Shown here: positions 35,033-45,217 of the stretch, piece after piece
How positions within the stretch are numbered: the first letter of the stretch is position 1
How the letters are laid out: each line of letters starts with the position of its first letter
From: Verticillium longisporum
Lineage: Eukaryota; Ascomycota; Sordariomycetes; Glomerellales; Plectosphaerellaceae
Direction of reading: 5' to 3'
Assembly: GCA_019188255.1 (NCBI GenBank)
Contig: JAETXT010000001.1
Location: 1,860,001 to 1,924,000 of the forward strand
DNA length: 64,000 nt
Position numbers and translations under genes: made by a program
Notes under the pieces: generated by a model
Database searches by the model: none
What the model was told of the DNA's origin: nothing
What the model saw: the letters and a program-made list of their open reading frames with translations, nothing else

Positions 35033-35856
35033 ATGGCTTTTGCCAGCGGTGCCTCGGCGGGGCCAACATTCCATGCCCAAGTAGGACACGGCCTCCCCTC
35101 CTTGGTTCTTCATGCGCTCAAAAGGCAGACTGCTGACAAGGCCCGTAGGACCCCAACTTTGACATTTTCGACTGGTACAACCATTTCCAGTCCTGCGTTC
35201 GCTACTTTGTCGACCGCGCCCAGTACGACCCCCCCGTCCAGGCTGTGGCTGCCTTTGTCAATATCCGCCTTCCCTACCAGCAGCACCCGAATCCCGTCTT
35301 GTCGTTTAAATCCGCTCCATCTTCACCTGCCGCGGCCGCGGCCTCAGCCCACTACCCCTCGGCTCCCACCAGCAGCCGTGGAGGCCCCGGCCCCTCGGGC
35401 TTTCCCCCCTCCTTCGGCGGATTCCAAGCTCCCGGCTCCGCCCTCCCCAACACGGCAGTATCACCAATCCCCTACATCCGTCGTCTCGTCGCCACAGGCT
35501 TCGACTATCCTGCCATTCTTCACGGTTTCTTTGGCGACGACTGGGTGGCCGGTGTGGGGCGCCTGCACGAAGCCGAACGACGAAACTACCTCTTCGCCGC
35601 CAAGAGCCGCCCTTGGCTGAGCGTCAAGGACTCCTACGATATGGCCGATGGCCAGTACACGCCCTTCCTGCGCCCGTTACAGGAGCCATCCGAAAAGGAG
35701 ATTAGAGCAGCAGATGCCGGCTGGAGTGAATGGCTGTCCGTGGCCGACCGCGAGTGGACCGAGTGGATGGCCATGGAAGACTGGGTCCTCGGCCCACGAG
35801 CACCTAGGGGAGCCGGGCCACCCGGCAGAGGTATCAAAGTCGAAGATGATGAGTGA
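35033..35856 (+). CDS. Conserved fungal protein of unknown function
   Basis: Two exons, 35033-35080 (16 codons) and 35149-35856, joined by a 68-bp intron, encode 251 aa. The protein starts MAFASGASAGPTFHAQ and then DPNFDIFDWYNHFQSC, a motif I recognise from uncharacterised Pezizomycotina proteins. It continues with a Ser/Pro/Ala-rich linker, IPYIRRLVATGFDYPAILHGFFGDDWVAGVG, ERRNYLFAAKS, and a Trp-rich acidic end (WSEWLSVADREWTEWMAMEDW). Some relatives carry a database name referring to an apoptosis inhibitor; I see nothing in this sequence, such as a BIR zinc domain, that supports that name. No signal peptide or membrane helix. The start is fixed by the phase-0 splice and by the conserved sequence directly after it. 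Confidence 0.82.
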
Positions 35857-36392
35857 GCAGGGGCTTTTTGCTGGCGTAATCTTGGACGAGCTCATGGGTT
35901 GGCGGCATCGGAACGAGATCACCTTTATTTAGGCTATCATCGACCAGGACGCGGCGTTTTTTGGTGGATCTAGCAACAACACTGACCTGGAGTCAGATGA
36001 ACACGCGGGCTCGACTAGTGTACATTGGGCATGGGAAAAGAGAGGCCTGGAATCGGGCGGCTGTATCATATATCGATCGTCATTACCTGTTTTCTTGGTG
36101 GGTTGGTTTACAATCTCAACACCTCGGGTCGTTGGATCGCCCAGGTGGACTGCGTTAAAGTTATTAGACTGTGCGATCCAACCCTCGGGGTTGAGCGCGC
36201 TATGACCATAGCATGATCCGATGCTGTCTTATCGCTTCGTGAAATCTGGCTGCGAGTTGATGCGAAATAAGTTTCTTTTCTGACGCCTACAATGCATTGG
36301 ACTATGGTATTTCATGAACGACAAGCGCCGCATCCCGTCTACTCTACCGTTGAATATCACATGCCCCTCGCACGGCTCGCATGGCGAGCAAT
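35857..36392. other. Convergent 3' spacer
   Basis: About 540 bases between the converging stops of the gene at 35033 and SPB1. No gene is seen. Confidence 0.45.
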
Positions 36393-39135
36393 TTACCGCT
36401 TCTTCTTCTTCGACAACCGCTTTTGCGCCCTCAGGTCCTTTTTCATCCTCGCGTCGACAATGGTATACCTGCCCTTGACACCCTTGGGTCGTCCCTTGAC
36501 ACCACGGTTGAGGCCTGTGCGTGATTAGCATTGGTGTTACGGCAAGCGCCGATGTGAGAGAAGCAAACTCACCCTTGGCGATGACGAGCGTGGGCTGCGG
36601 CCGCCTCTTGACCTGTCCGGCCTTGGCAATCATCTTGGCGATGGTGCTCGCCTTCTCCTTCTCCGTGAGGCCCTCCTCGTTGACGAGCGAGTCGGTCTTC
36701 TTCTTGAGCTTCTCGTAGCGCTGCGCCGCCTTGAACTTCTTGCGCGCCTTGGCCTCGGCCACCTTTTTGATCGGCCGGGCGTTGTACGCGCGCATCTTCT
36801 CCTTGATGGCGTCGGCCGCCGCCTTGGTGATGGGCTTGTGCGGCTTGTCGTGCCTGCCCTCGTCGTCCATGAACCACTCGGGCAGGCCGTCGCGGTCGCG
36901 GAAGGCGTGCCGGTTGAAGCCGTCGTCGACGAGGTCGTGCGACGTCTTCTGGCCCGTCGCCAGCTGGTGCGCCAGCGTCATGGCCTCGGCCGTGATAATG
37001 TCAATGTCCAGCGTGCCGTCTGCCTTCTTCTGGTCGACAGACCAGGCGGCCTCGTCGTCGTTGCCGCCGGCGGCCGCGGGCCGGCCCTCCGTCTCGCTGT
37101 CCGAGTCCGAGTCCGTGTCGGGGGCGTCGACGGCTGCCGGCACTGCCGCCTTGCTGCCCTTCTTTGCCTTTTCCGTCTTGGTCTTGTCGGCCTTGGTCTT
37201 GTCAGCCTTTGCCTTTTCGGCCTTGGGCTGCGTCTTGGCGTTGGTCTTTGCCGCGGCGATCATGGCGTCGATGGCGGCGTCGTCGATTTCCTCGTCGCCC
37301 GTCTTCTTGCCCGCATCGGCCATCTTGACATCCTCGTCTTCCATCTCCTCGTCGATGAGACCCTCGAACATGTCCTGGCCGAAGAAGCTCTTGGCCCGCC
37401 TCGACAATGCGCCGTCCTCCTCGGGTGTGTTGTCGAGGGTTGTGACGAGGGTCTTGCCGTCGGCGGCCTCGGCGTCCGACTCGTCGCTGTCGCTGTCCAA
37501 GTCAAACTCGTCGTCCGTGTTGACCGTCTTGTCGTCGCCGGAGAAGCCCTCAAACTCGTCATTGTGCTCCTCGCGCGCGCGCTTCGCACGATACTTTGCG
37601 TCGGCCTCCGCCTTCTTCTCCTTGTACTGCTGGTACATGCCGTCGAGCTCCTCCTCGAGGCGGTCCTCCTCGTCGTCCGTCTCGTCGTCCGTCTCGCCGG
37701 ACGAGCCGATGCCGCTGTCCTTCTGCTCGGCCTCGCGCGGGATGGCCATGCGGCCCTGCGCAATCTTGTTGGCGGCGCCGGCCTTGTCGACAATCTTGAG
37801 ACGGAACATTGAGTCGGCGCCCATGGGGCCGTCCTGCTCCATGCCAATGTCCATGGGGGCCATCATGTTCATCTGCATGCGCACAATCTCCTTCTGCTTC
37901 TTCTCGTTCTCCCGGCGGCGCTCGCGCTTCTTCTTGGTGCTCTCGCGGTCGCGCATGGCCTGCAGCTCCTCCTGGATCTTGAGCTCCTCGTCCATGTCCT
38001 CGACCTCGGCGACCTCCTCGGGCACGGGCACGGGCACGGGCCCGTCGCCGTCGTCCTTCTTGGTCGACAGGCCGAAGATGTCGCGCACCTTGAGACGCCA
38101 CTTGAGGAGGATCTTAAAGTCGCGGCGGCCGAGGACCTTGAGGTCCTCGCAGCACAGGCGGATCTCGTCGGTCGTCTCGGGCAGCTTGCTCAGGGCGGCG
38201 AGGGCCACGTCGCCGTTCTTGGGCTGGGCCCACGTCAGCTTGTTGTAGCCGCCGAGGATGGCGAGGGGGTCGTCGGTCTGGATGAACTCGCTGGCGGGCG
38301 CCTCCTTGTAGAGGGTGTAGTCGCCCTCCTCGTAGCCGTCACGCTTGCGCTTCTTGATCTCGGGGTTGTAGACCTTGGCCTCGTTGTTGGGGGCCTGGTC
38401 CTTGAGCTCGGCGAAGACGGCCTTGGGGTCGAGGAAGCGGGGGTCGATGCGCTTGGGCGCCTTGTAGCCGCGGCAGACGACGAAGATCTCGGCCGAGACG
38501 TTGCGCGACGACGGCGGCTTGGTGGCCTCGACCTTGGTGAAGAGCTGGTTGAAGACCCAGAGCAGCGGGTTGTAGTCCTTGGAGCGGAACACCTTGGTGA
38601 CAAAGGTGCCGCCCTCGACGAGGAACTCGGTGGCCAGCTTCATCGACTGCAGCACGAGCTCGGCCTGGTTGAACGAATCCTGGTTCCAGGCGGTGCCGAC
38701 GTCGGGGGCGACGTCGGGGAGCACCGAGTCGGCCTCCCACGCCTTGAGGTGATGGCGGAGCGACGCGCGGCACTTGTCGGGCGTAATGTCGCTCTGGAAG
38801 GTGATGCACTTGGGGATGGCCTTGATGGGGGCGAGATCGACACCGACAATCAGACTGTTGACCGGCATGGTCTCGGCGGCGACTTGACACCATGACTGTG
38901 CGTAGAGGCGTTAGCAGAAGATACACATGGCGGGTCAGATTGCCCGGATCATAGGTCACCAACTCACTCCTGGCGCGGCGCAGAGATCGATCAAGACCTT
39001 GCTCTTTTCCAAAAAGCCATACTTCTTGTTCAGCTGGATCAGCTTGAACGCAGCTCTGGCGCGGTAGCCCTTCTCCTTGGCAAGCTTGTACCACTTGTCA
39101 AGACGGCCCTTGCCGTGCTTCTTCTGGATGGCCAT
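36393..39135 (-). CDS. SPB1: SPB1, 27S pre-rRNA 2'-O-methyltransferase
   Basis: Nucleolar AdoMet-dependent methyltransferase that modifies the A-loop guanosine of 25S rRNA (G2922 in yeast) during 60S assembly. Exons 39135-38968, 38895-36573 and 36514-36393 (introns 72 and 58 bp) give 870 aa without a frame break. The N-terminal FtsJ/RrmJ domain starts [16 protein letters not shown] and has the AdoMet motif [19 protein letters not shown], and KVFRSKDYN with [16 protein letters not shown]. The central part is DUF3381, then a long acidic and Lys-rich region, and the C-terminal Spb1_C domain ends [12 protein letters not shown]. The motif usually read DGAPNVG is here DVAPDVG (codons around 38701-38715): the catalytic Asp is kept but the Asn after Ala-Pro is Asp. 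The first exon is confirmed by exact continuity into SWCQVAAE. Divergent from LYS9. Confidence 0.95.
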
Positions 39136-39617
39136 GGCGATGGTCGCGAAGCAGAAGCAGAAGCAGAAGCAGAAGCAGCAGCAGCAGCAGCAGCAGGCCT
39201 GGTGTCGTGTCGTTCGTTGAAGGAGGCTGCTGTGATACCGCTAGGGTCCTCGAGTACCTACTTCCGCCCCACCGCCCGTCTTCTCTTTCTCTCGGCTCGA
39301 TTTTCAGAAATTTTGTTTCTTGGCGTTCTGATAACGAGTGGTCACGTGGCGATAGCGACCGCCCACTTCCAAAGACTGAGTCCGCCGGTCTCGCTCAACG
39401 CCATGGAAACATGAGCGCCGTTACCCCACCGTGGGGTGGAATTTTTCTGGGTCCCGAATGCCAATGACTTGTGTCTGCTGGCTGTGACGTTCGTGTCTAA
39501 TTCTTGCGAGCAACATCATCTCTGCGTCTTTGATCTCCTTTGATTGAAGACAATTGACATAGGAGTTTTTTTTCTTCCCACAGAGAGAGAAAAAAAAAGA
39601 ATACCAAATAGCCCATC
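39136..39617. promoter_or_regulatory. Divergent SPB1/LYS9 promoter region
   Basis: 482 bases separate the two divergent ATGs. Visible elements: a CACGTG E-box (39343-39348), a TGAGTC (39377-39382) that matches six of seven bases of the Gcn4/CPC1 site expected for an amino-acid gene, an AGCAGA/CAG repeat in the SPB1 leader (39149-39196), and A/T-rich tracts (39566-39605) just before LYS9. The functional role of each motif is inferred from sequence only. Confidence 0.5.
39149..39196. repeat. (GCAGAA)n/(GCA)n repeat in the SPB1 leader
   Basis: Five GAAGCA-type hexamers run into seven or so CAG triplets. The repeat begins 14 bases upstream of the SPB1 ATG, so on the SPB1 strand it is CTG/CTTCTG in the 5' UTR. 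Confidence 0.93.
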
Positions 39618-41355
39618 ATGTCATCCCAGTACGTCTAGCCTTCCATGCTTCATCTTCCATGTTCAACATGGCCCCTCCTCCCACCCCTGCCCCTCACCTA
39701 CCTACCTACCTACCTACCTACCTACCTACCTACCTACCATACCATTACGATAGCTACGATGCGGAGACAACCACAGCAACACAGCAACCCCGCTAACCTG
39801 ACCGCCGCACAGGAGCGTGCTCATGCTCGGTGCGGGCTTCGTGACCCGGCCGACCCTCGATATCCTCAGCGAGGCCGGTATCCCCGTCACCGTCGGTAAG
39901 AACATGCACCAGTGCCTCTCTTCCTGCTCGAGCTTTGGTCGGAAACTAACGCCAATTGCGTCTTCCAGCCTGCAGGACCCTCGAGTCTGCGAAGAAGCTT
40001 TCCCAGGGCGTCGCCCACTCGACTCCCATCTCCCTCGACGTGACCGACGACAAGGCTCTCGATGCTGAGGTCGCCAAGCATGATCTGGTCATCAGCTTGA
40101 TCCCTTACACCTTCCACGCCACCGTCATCAAGTCGGCCATCCGCCAGAAGAGGCACGTCGTCACCACCAGCTACGTCTCGCCCGCCATGATGGAGCTCGA
40201 CCAGCAGTGCAAGGACGCCGGCATCACTGTCATGAACGAGATTGGCCTGGTATGTTTCCTCCGTTTTCTGTCAGGGACGAGGGGCTCGAACTGACCTTGT
40301 TGCTTCCCAGGACCCCGGTATCGACCACCTCTGTAAGTGTGCCAGCTGCTAGCTACCGATGCTTGCGTGCGGAGAGCTGTGCAATCAGACGTACTGACCC
40401 TTGTGCAGACGCTGTCAAGACCATTGAGGAGGTGCACCAGGAGGGCGGCAAGATCCTGTCCTTCCTGTCCTACTGCGGCGGTCTCCCCGCGCCCGAGGCC
40501 TCGGACAACCCTCTCGGCTACAAGTTCTCGTGGTCGTCGCGTGGCGTGCTGCTGGCGCTCCGCAACGCCGCCAAGTACTACCAGGGCGGCTCCGTCGTCG
40601 ACGTGCAGTCCAAGGACCTCATGGGCACGGCCAAGCCCTACTTCATCTACCCCGGCTACGCCTTTGTTGCGTACCCCAACCGTGACTCGACGCCCTACAA
40701 GGAGCGCTACAACATCCCCGAGGCCGAGACCATCATCCGTGGTACCCTGCGCTATCAGGGCTTCCCCCAGTTCATCCGCGTCCTGGTCGAGATTGGCTTC
40801 CTCGACGACACGGCCCAGGAGACGCTCGGCCAGAACCAGCCCTGGAAGGAGGCGACCAAGACCATCGTCGGCGCCTCGTCCTCGAGCGCCGCCGACCTCG
40901 AGAAGGCCATCCTCGCCAAGGCGACCTTCGACTCGCCCGAGGACCAGCAGCGCATCCTCGGCGGTCTGCGCTGGATCGGCCTCTTCTCGGACGAGCAGAC
41001 GATTCCGCGCGGCAACCCGCTCGACACGCTCTGCGCGACGCTCGAGAAGAAGATGCAGTTCGAGGAGGGCGAGCGCGACCTCGTCATGCTGCAGCACAAG
41101 TTTGTCATTGAGCACAAGAGCGGCGAGCGCGAGACGCGCACGTCGACCCTCGTCGAGTACGGCGACCCTGCCGGCTACTCGGCCATGGCCAAGCTCGTCG
41201 GCGTGCCGTGCGCCGTCGCCGTCAAGCAGGTGCTCAACGGCACCCTCGCCGAGAAGGGCGTGCTCGCGCCCATGACCTCCAAGATCAACAACCCGCTCAT
41301 GAAGGAGCTCAAGGAGAAGTACGGCATCAGCATGGTCGAGAAGACTGTGTCGTAG
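39618..41355 (+). CDS. LYS9: LYS9, saccharopine reductase (L-glutamate-forming saccharopine dehydrogenase)
   Basis: Cytosolic NADP-dependent enzyme of the alpha-aminoadipate lysine pathway; it condenses aminoadipate semialdehyde with glutamate to saccharopine. Five exons: 39618-39628, 39813-39895, 39969-40249, 40311-40332 and 40409-41355, giving 447 aa with no frame break, the normal length. Exon 1 is only 11 nt and encodes MSSQ with a split codon; exon 4 is 22 nt. The Rossmann start is VLMLGAGFVTRPT at about 6-18, followed by ACRTLESAKKL, SLIPYTFH, NEIGLDPGIDHLYA and CGGLPAPEASDNPLGYKFSWS, the substrate-binding signature, and the C-terminal VPCAVAVKQVLNG. The 184-bp first intron holds a TACC repeat. 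Shares its promoter region with SPB1. Confidence 0.96.
39697..39738. repeat. (CTAC)n repeat inside LYS9 intron 1
   Basis: About ten CTAC units in the 184-bp first intron, upstream of the branch region. It is the same tetranucleotide as in the intergenic clusters. Confidence 0.93.
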
Positions 41356-42211
41356 ATTGGCTTGCTTTTTTGATGCGGCTTGGTAGACGGGGCACGGCTC
41401 GTTCGGATTGATTGCGTATCCTGCGCAAAGCGTCTCCTGCGCAAAAAGCGGACGCCATCATCCGGTGATGGCTTGGTTAGAAAAAAAATATCAATAACGA
41501 AAGTCATGAGAATGTCTGACAGATGACTGTTGATGTGAATACATGGTGATGCAGGACAGGGTGTTCATGAAGGATGTACACGGTCCATGTCGGCAGGATT
41601 GACTTAAGGTTGTCCACTGGGAATGCCACCAGCTGACAGGACCTCGAGCCAAGCAAGGCAAGGTAAGGTAAGGTAAGGTAAGGTAAGGTAGTGGCAGCTC
41701 AAGCGCTACGGTCAATTAAAGTCCCCTGTAGCTCAGACGCGCTAGCACGCGTGCAGGTCGTGTTGCGGCGCGTTCCTCGGGCACCCTTCGCCGTCCGTGC
41801 ATCTCGTGCTCGTGCACCTTTTCGATCGTGACGACGTCAGTCGTTTCTTCTGCCAATTCTCAAGCCATCTCTCCACCCCAGCCTGTCTCTCTGGAACGAA
41901 TTGCCGGGTCTTTCATAGCAATCTTCTTGACGCTCACATCTCGTCGTCCATACAAGTTCTGCTCCAAAGCTTCCGGCACTTCTGGCACAACCCATCGACC
42001 CGCCACCAGTTCTCCACAGCAACCTGGTCTCGAGTCCTCACTTCCTTGGGTGGCCGTGGCAACGACTTCCCCATTCCAGGGCCCTATCGCCCCCTTCCCT
42101 CCACTCAACTCTTTACCCCCCTCCTCTTACCTTACCTACCTTGCGTTGCCAGGTTGTCGTGACTTCTTCAATTGAGCACCTGTGCTTCGACAGGCACACC
42201 ATACTGTCACC
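41356..42211. other. Spacer between LYS9 and the CDT2-like gene
   Basis: The first half is the LYS9 3' flank, with an A-rich stretch at 41480-41490. An (AGGTA)6 repeat lies at 41661-41690. The rest, C/T-rich, is the promoter and leader of the CDT2-like gene. A segment CTGTAGCTCAGACGCGCTAG at 41725 looks like a tRNA D-arm, but no complete tRNA follows. Confidence 0.5.
41661..41690. repeat. (AGGTA)6 pentanucleotide repeat
   Basis: Six perfect AGGTA units, preceded by a degenerate AAGGC copy. Confidence 0.95.
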
Positions 42212-44616
42212 ATGTCGTCCAGCCGAACATGGGGCCGCGCCATGGCCAGCCCGCCCCCGAGCGATGGCCACATACCCTCGTCACCCTCGACCATGATGCC
42301 TCCCTCCTCGCCGATACAGGAAGGCTCCTCCCGAAAACGACCCCGAAGAGAACGACGCGAACCGACCATAACCCCAAGGAAGTTCAGGAGGTTCTTCACC
42401 CCCGGAGCGAGAGGCTTGCCATACCCTTCGATGCCAGATCTATCCTCGGCGAGTCGAGCGGGTCGACACTCAACGCCGCCCATCTGACATCGCCTGCATC
42501 CACCCTCGAAGACAAGCTCGACTCAAGATCCGTTGATTTCAACGTCGACGTTTCGCAAGATGCAAGGAGGAAGACTCTCAACCTCTTCGGAGGATCGATC
42601 GACTATAACAATGCATCACGCAGAGAGCCAGGGGAGACTTTTCCCGATGCGAGGAAACGAAGGAGGACCGAGGCCTCTGACCTGCTGTCTTCGCCCTCGA
42701 TTGGGAGTGTGCGCACGTCTGACTTGACCGCTCATAACTTGAGAGCTCTGGGTGCTCAGACTCGTTCCAGCTCCACGCTCGGTTTCGAGAGCAAGCTCGC
42801 ACAATCATCCCATGCTGGTTCCAACGATGCGGTACGTCTCTATCCTTTGAGGGCCTTTCGGTGCAGACCTAATCGTCGACAGATGATGCATGACTATAAA
42901 CCAAAGCCTGTCATGAAGCTCCGTAACCGGGGCTTTGCCGCACAGCTGCTGCTCCGCGAGCAGGGCATCACGCCGAGGCCTGGACTGGAGAGAATCGACT
43001 GCCCAGCTCATGGTATGTAAAGCAGCACGCAAGAGGCAACTAGACGTGAACTAACCCTGCTCTAGATCAACGCAGCGAAACCACACGCTTCTTCACCCGT
43101 GATACAGATGTCTACACGTGTACTTCAAGCCTCGGCCGAGGGCATACTATTCCCTTCAGTCTCGCCAGTTGTCACAGTACGTTCTCACGCTTCTGGGTGT
43201 CCATCCACCCATTGCTGACTGTTGCTAGCTACCCCCCTGACTGCCGTCGGCGATGAGGAGGGGTTCATTCGTCTCTTTGATACAAAGTCCGTTCCCTCCC
43301 ATGTGTCGGAACCCACCAAGGTCAAAATCGCTGTCCAAGCTCACAACAACGCCATCATGGACCTGGCCTTCTCACACAACGACCTCAGACTGGCGACCGC
43401 CTGCGGAGACCACAGCGGCAAGATCATGGACGTCATGTCCCAGTCAATAGCCGTGGAGCTGAACCACGGCCAGTACCAAGCCATGCGCCGCGTCAAGTTT
43501 CAACCTGGCCAGGCCAATGGTGATGTGCTTGCGACTTCGGACCGGGACGGTACGATCCAAATCTGGGACATCCGTTGCAGCACCTCTCCTGCCGTATCTT
43601 TCACGACAATGGGGCCTCGAGGTCCCATTGCTCGCGACCGCGATCTGCCCCCGTCAAGGACAAGGCCATTGAACACCATGCTCGAGGCCCATGTTCGTGT
43701 TGTCGAGGGTGAGACCAGGGGAGCCTCGGTCACGGCTCTCGAGTGGTTGCCCGCAGGACGGGAGCACCTACTCCTCTCCGCCTCGGAAGCCAACTCTTGC
43801 ATCAAACTCTGGGACACCCGCTACGTCACCTCCAGTAACCGAGCAGCCACCCCCTTGTCCGCCACGGCGACCCCTTCGACCCACGCCTGGCGCCCGTACG
43901 GCCTGACATCCATGTGCCTCAGCTCCGACGCCTCGCGGCTCTACGCCGTCTGCAAGGACAGCACCGTACACGCCTACTCGACCGCCCACCTCATGCTCGG
44001 ACCCACGCCGCAACTCTCCCGCAACCCGCCCCGCCAGAAGCTGGGTTCTGCCTCGCGTGGTCTGGGCCCCCTCTACGGCTTCCGCCACCCAGCTCTCACC
44101 GTCGGCTCCTTCTACGTCCGCTCTGCCCTTCGCACCGTCGGCACGGGAAACGGGCCTGAACTCCTCGCCGTCGGCAGCGCCACATCGAGCGCCATCCTCT
44201 TCCCGACCGACGAGCGCTTTCTCCGCGAGAAGTGGGACCGCGAAAGCCACGACCCAAACCACGACTGGGACGCCAGTGCGAGGCGTCCCGGTCCCAGCAC
44301 CGGTGCCGGCGCCCCCGCTCGCATCCCCATGGTCCACAACGGCACGCAGCTCGCAGACGGGCACCAGCGCGAGGTCACGGGCCTCAGCTGGTCAAACGAG
44401 GGCAAGCTCGTCACCGTCTCGGACGACTACACGGTGCGGCACTGGCAGGAGGACGCCTGCGAGGGCGCCGGCGATCGCAACGAGGACGTCCCGAGGGACG
44501 CCCGCGACCTGCGCACCTGTGGCGGTTTCGGTCGGAAGCGCTGGATGGCGGGCTGGGCGCGGACCGAGGAGGGTGCGAGCTGGGACGACGATGACGACGA
44601 CCACTCTGAGTGCTGA
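42212..44616 (+). CDS. CDT2/DTL-like WD40 protein, predicted CRL4 substrate receptor (frameshifted)
   Basis: WD40-repeat protein resembling Cdt2/L2DTL, the receptor of the Cul4-Ddb1 ubiquitin ligase that removes replication regulators. Exons are 42212-42831, 42883-43012, 43066-43176 and 43229-44616. The N-terminal part is disordered and basic, with TPRKFRRFFTPRS as its best motif. Next comes a block with MKLRNRGFAAQLLLREQGI, then the propeller: GDEEGFIRLFDTK, AHNNAIMDLAFSHNDLRLATACGD, LATSDRDGTIQIWDIR, LLLSASEANSCIKLWDTRY and a late HQREVTGLSWSNEGKLVTVSDDYTVRHW. The C-terminus is acidic. The C5 run at 42399-42403 breaks the frame: FFTP continues as RSERLAIPFDARS one base out, as if a C were lost. 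The spliced length is 3n+2, about 749 aa. Intron 1 (51 bp) is in frame and stop-free. The Cdt2 role is inferred from architecture. Confidence 0.82.
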
Positions 44617-45217
44617 GTGTTTCAGTCTTGGTCTCTGTGCAGCCCCCTTTCGCACGGCGCATGTGTGTGTGTGTGTGTGTGTTTTGAGTACTGTACAGTT
44701 GCCTGGGACACAGCAGCGTCAGGATGACAGCTTCTTGGGGTTTCTTATTCGGGGCGTCGCAAGGGACCAAGCCCGTTTGCGGAAAAGGTTGCAAGGGCAG
44801 GTTTGACAGAGCGATAGAGCAGGATACCCAATCGATTGGTTCACGAATAGCATAGCATAGCATATCACATATTCCCAACAATAGCAGTTCAGAATCCAGG
44901 GTCATGATTGTTGAATCCTTGTCAAAACAGGCTATTGTATGACCGATCGTCCATTCCGATCTCGGCTATGCTCCTTCTCGCCATGATGGTGATGCTGTCT
45001 GGGTTTGTGGTCATAAACATGAATGTAGTAGATAAGGAAAGCCCCAAAAGAAAAAGACAAAGGGGGGTATCGTGTATGTCCCTCGCAGCGCCATGATAAG
45101 TCCAGGTGTAGAGAGAAAAAAAGAAGAAAAAGAAGAAAAGGTCAGCCTCAACGCCGTGGTATCCCGTCATCTCCAACATCAACTATGCAACACGACAAGA
45201 CTCTCATCTTTCAGCTC
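44617..45217. other. Convergent 3' spacer
   Basis: 600 bases between the CDT2-like stop and the heme oxygenase-like stop. It contains a (GT)n microsatellite at 44662-44682 and an A-rich tract at 45115-45140. No gene is seen. Confidence 0.45.
44662..44682. repeat. (GT)n microsatellite
   Basis: About ten GT units just after the stop of the CDT2-like gene, probably in its 3' UTR. Confidence 0.9.

Noticed and set aside
36731..38248. Long Ser-rich ORFs opposite SPB1, including one of 505 codons
   Set aside because: Reverse complement of the acidic/Lys-rich SPB1 region, which gives Ser/Leu-rich translations.
40171..41115. 314-codon ORF opposite LYS9
   Set aside because: Shadow of the LYS9 last exon.
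41720..41770. tRNA-like D-arm (CTGTAGCTCAGACG)
   Set aside because: No anticodon stem or T-arm (GTTCRANNC) follows at the right distance.
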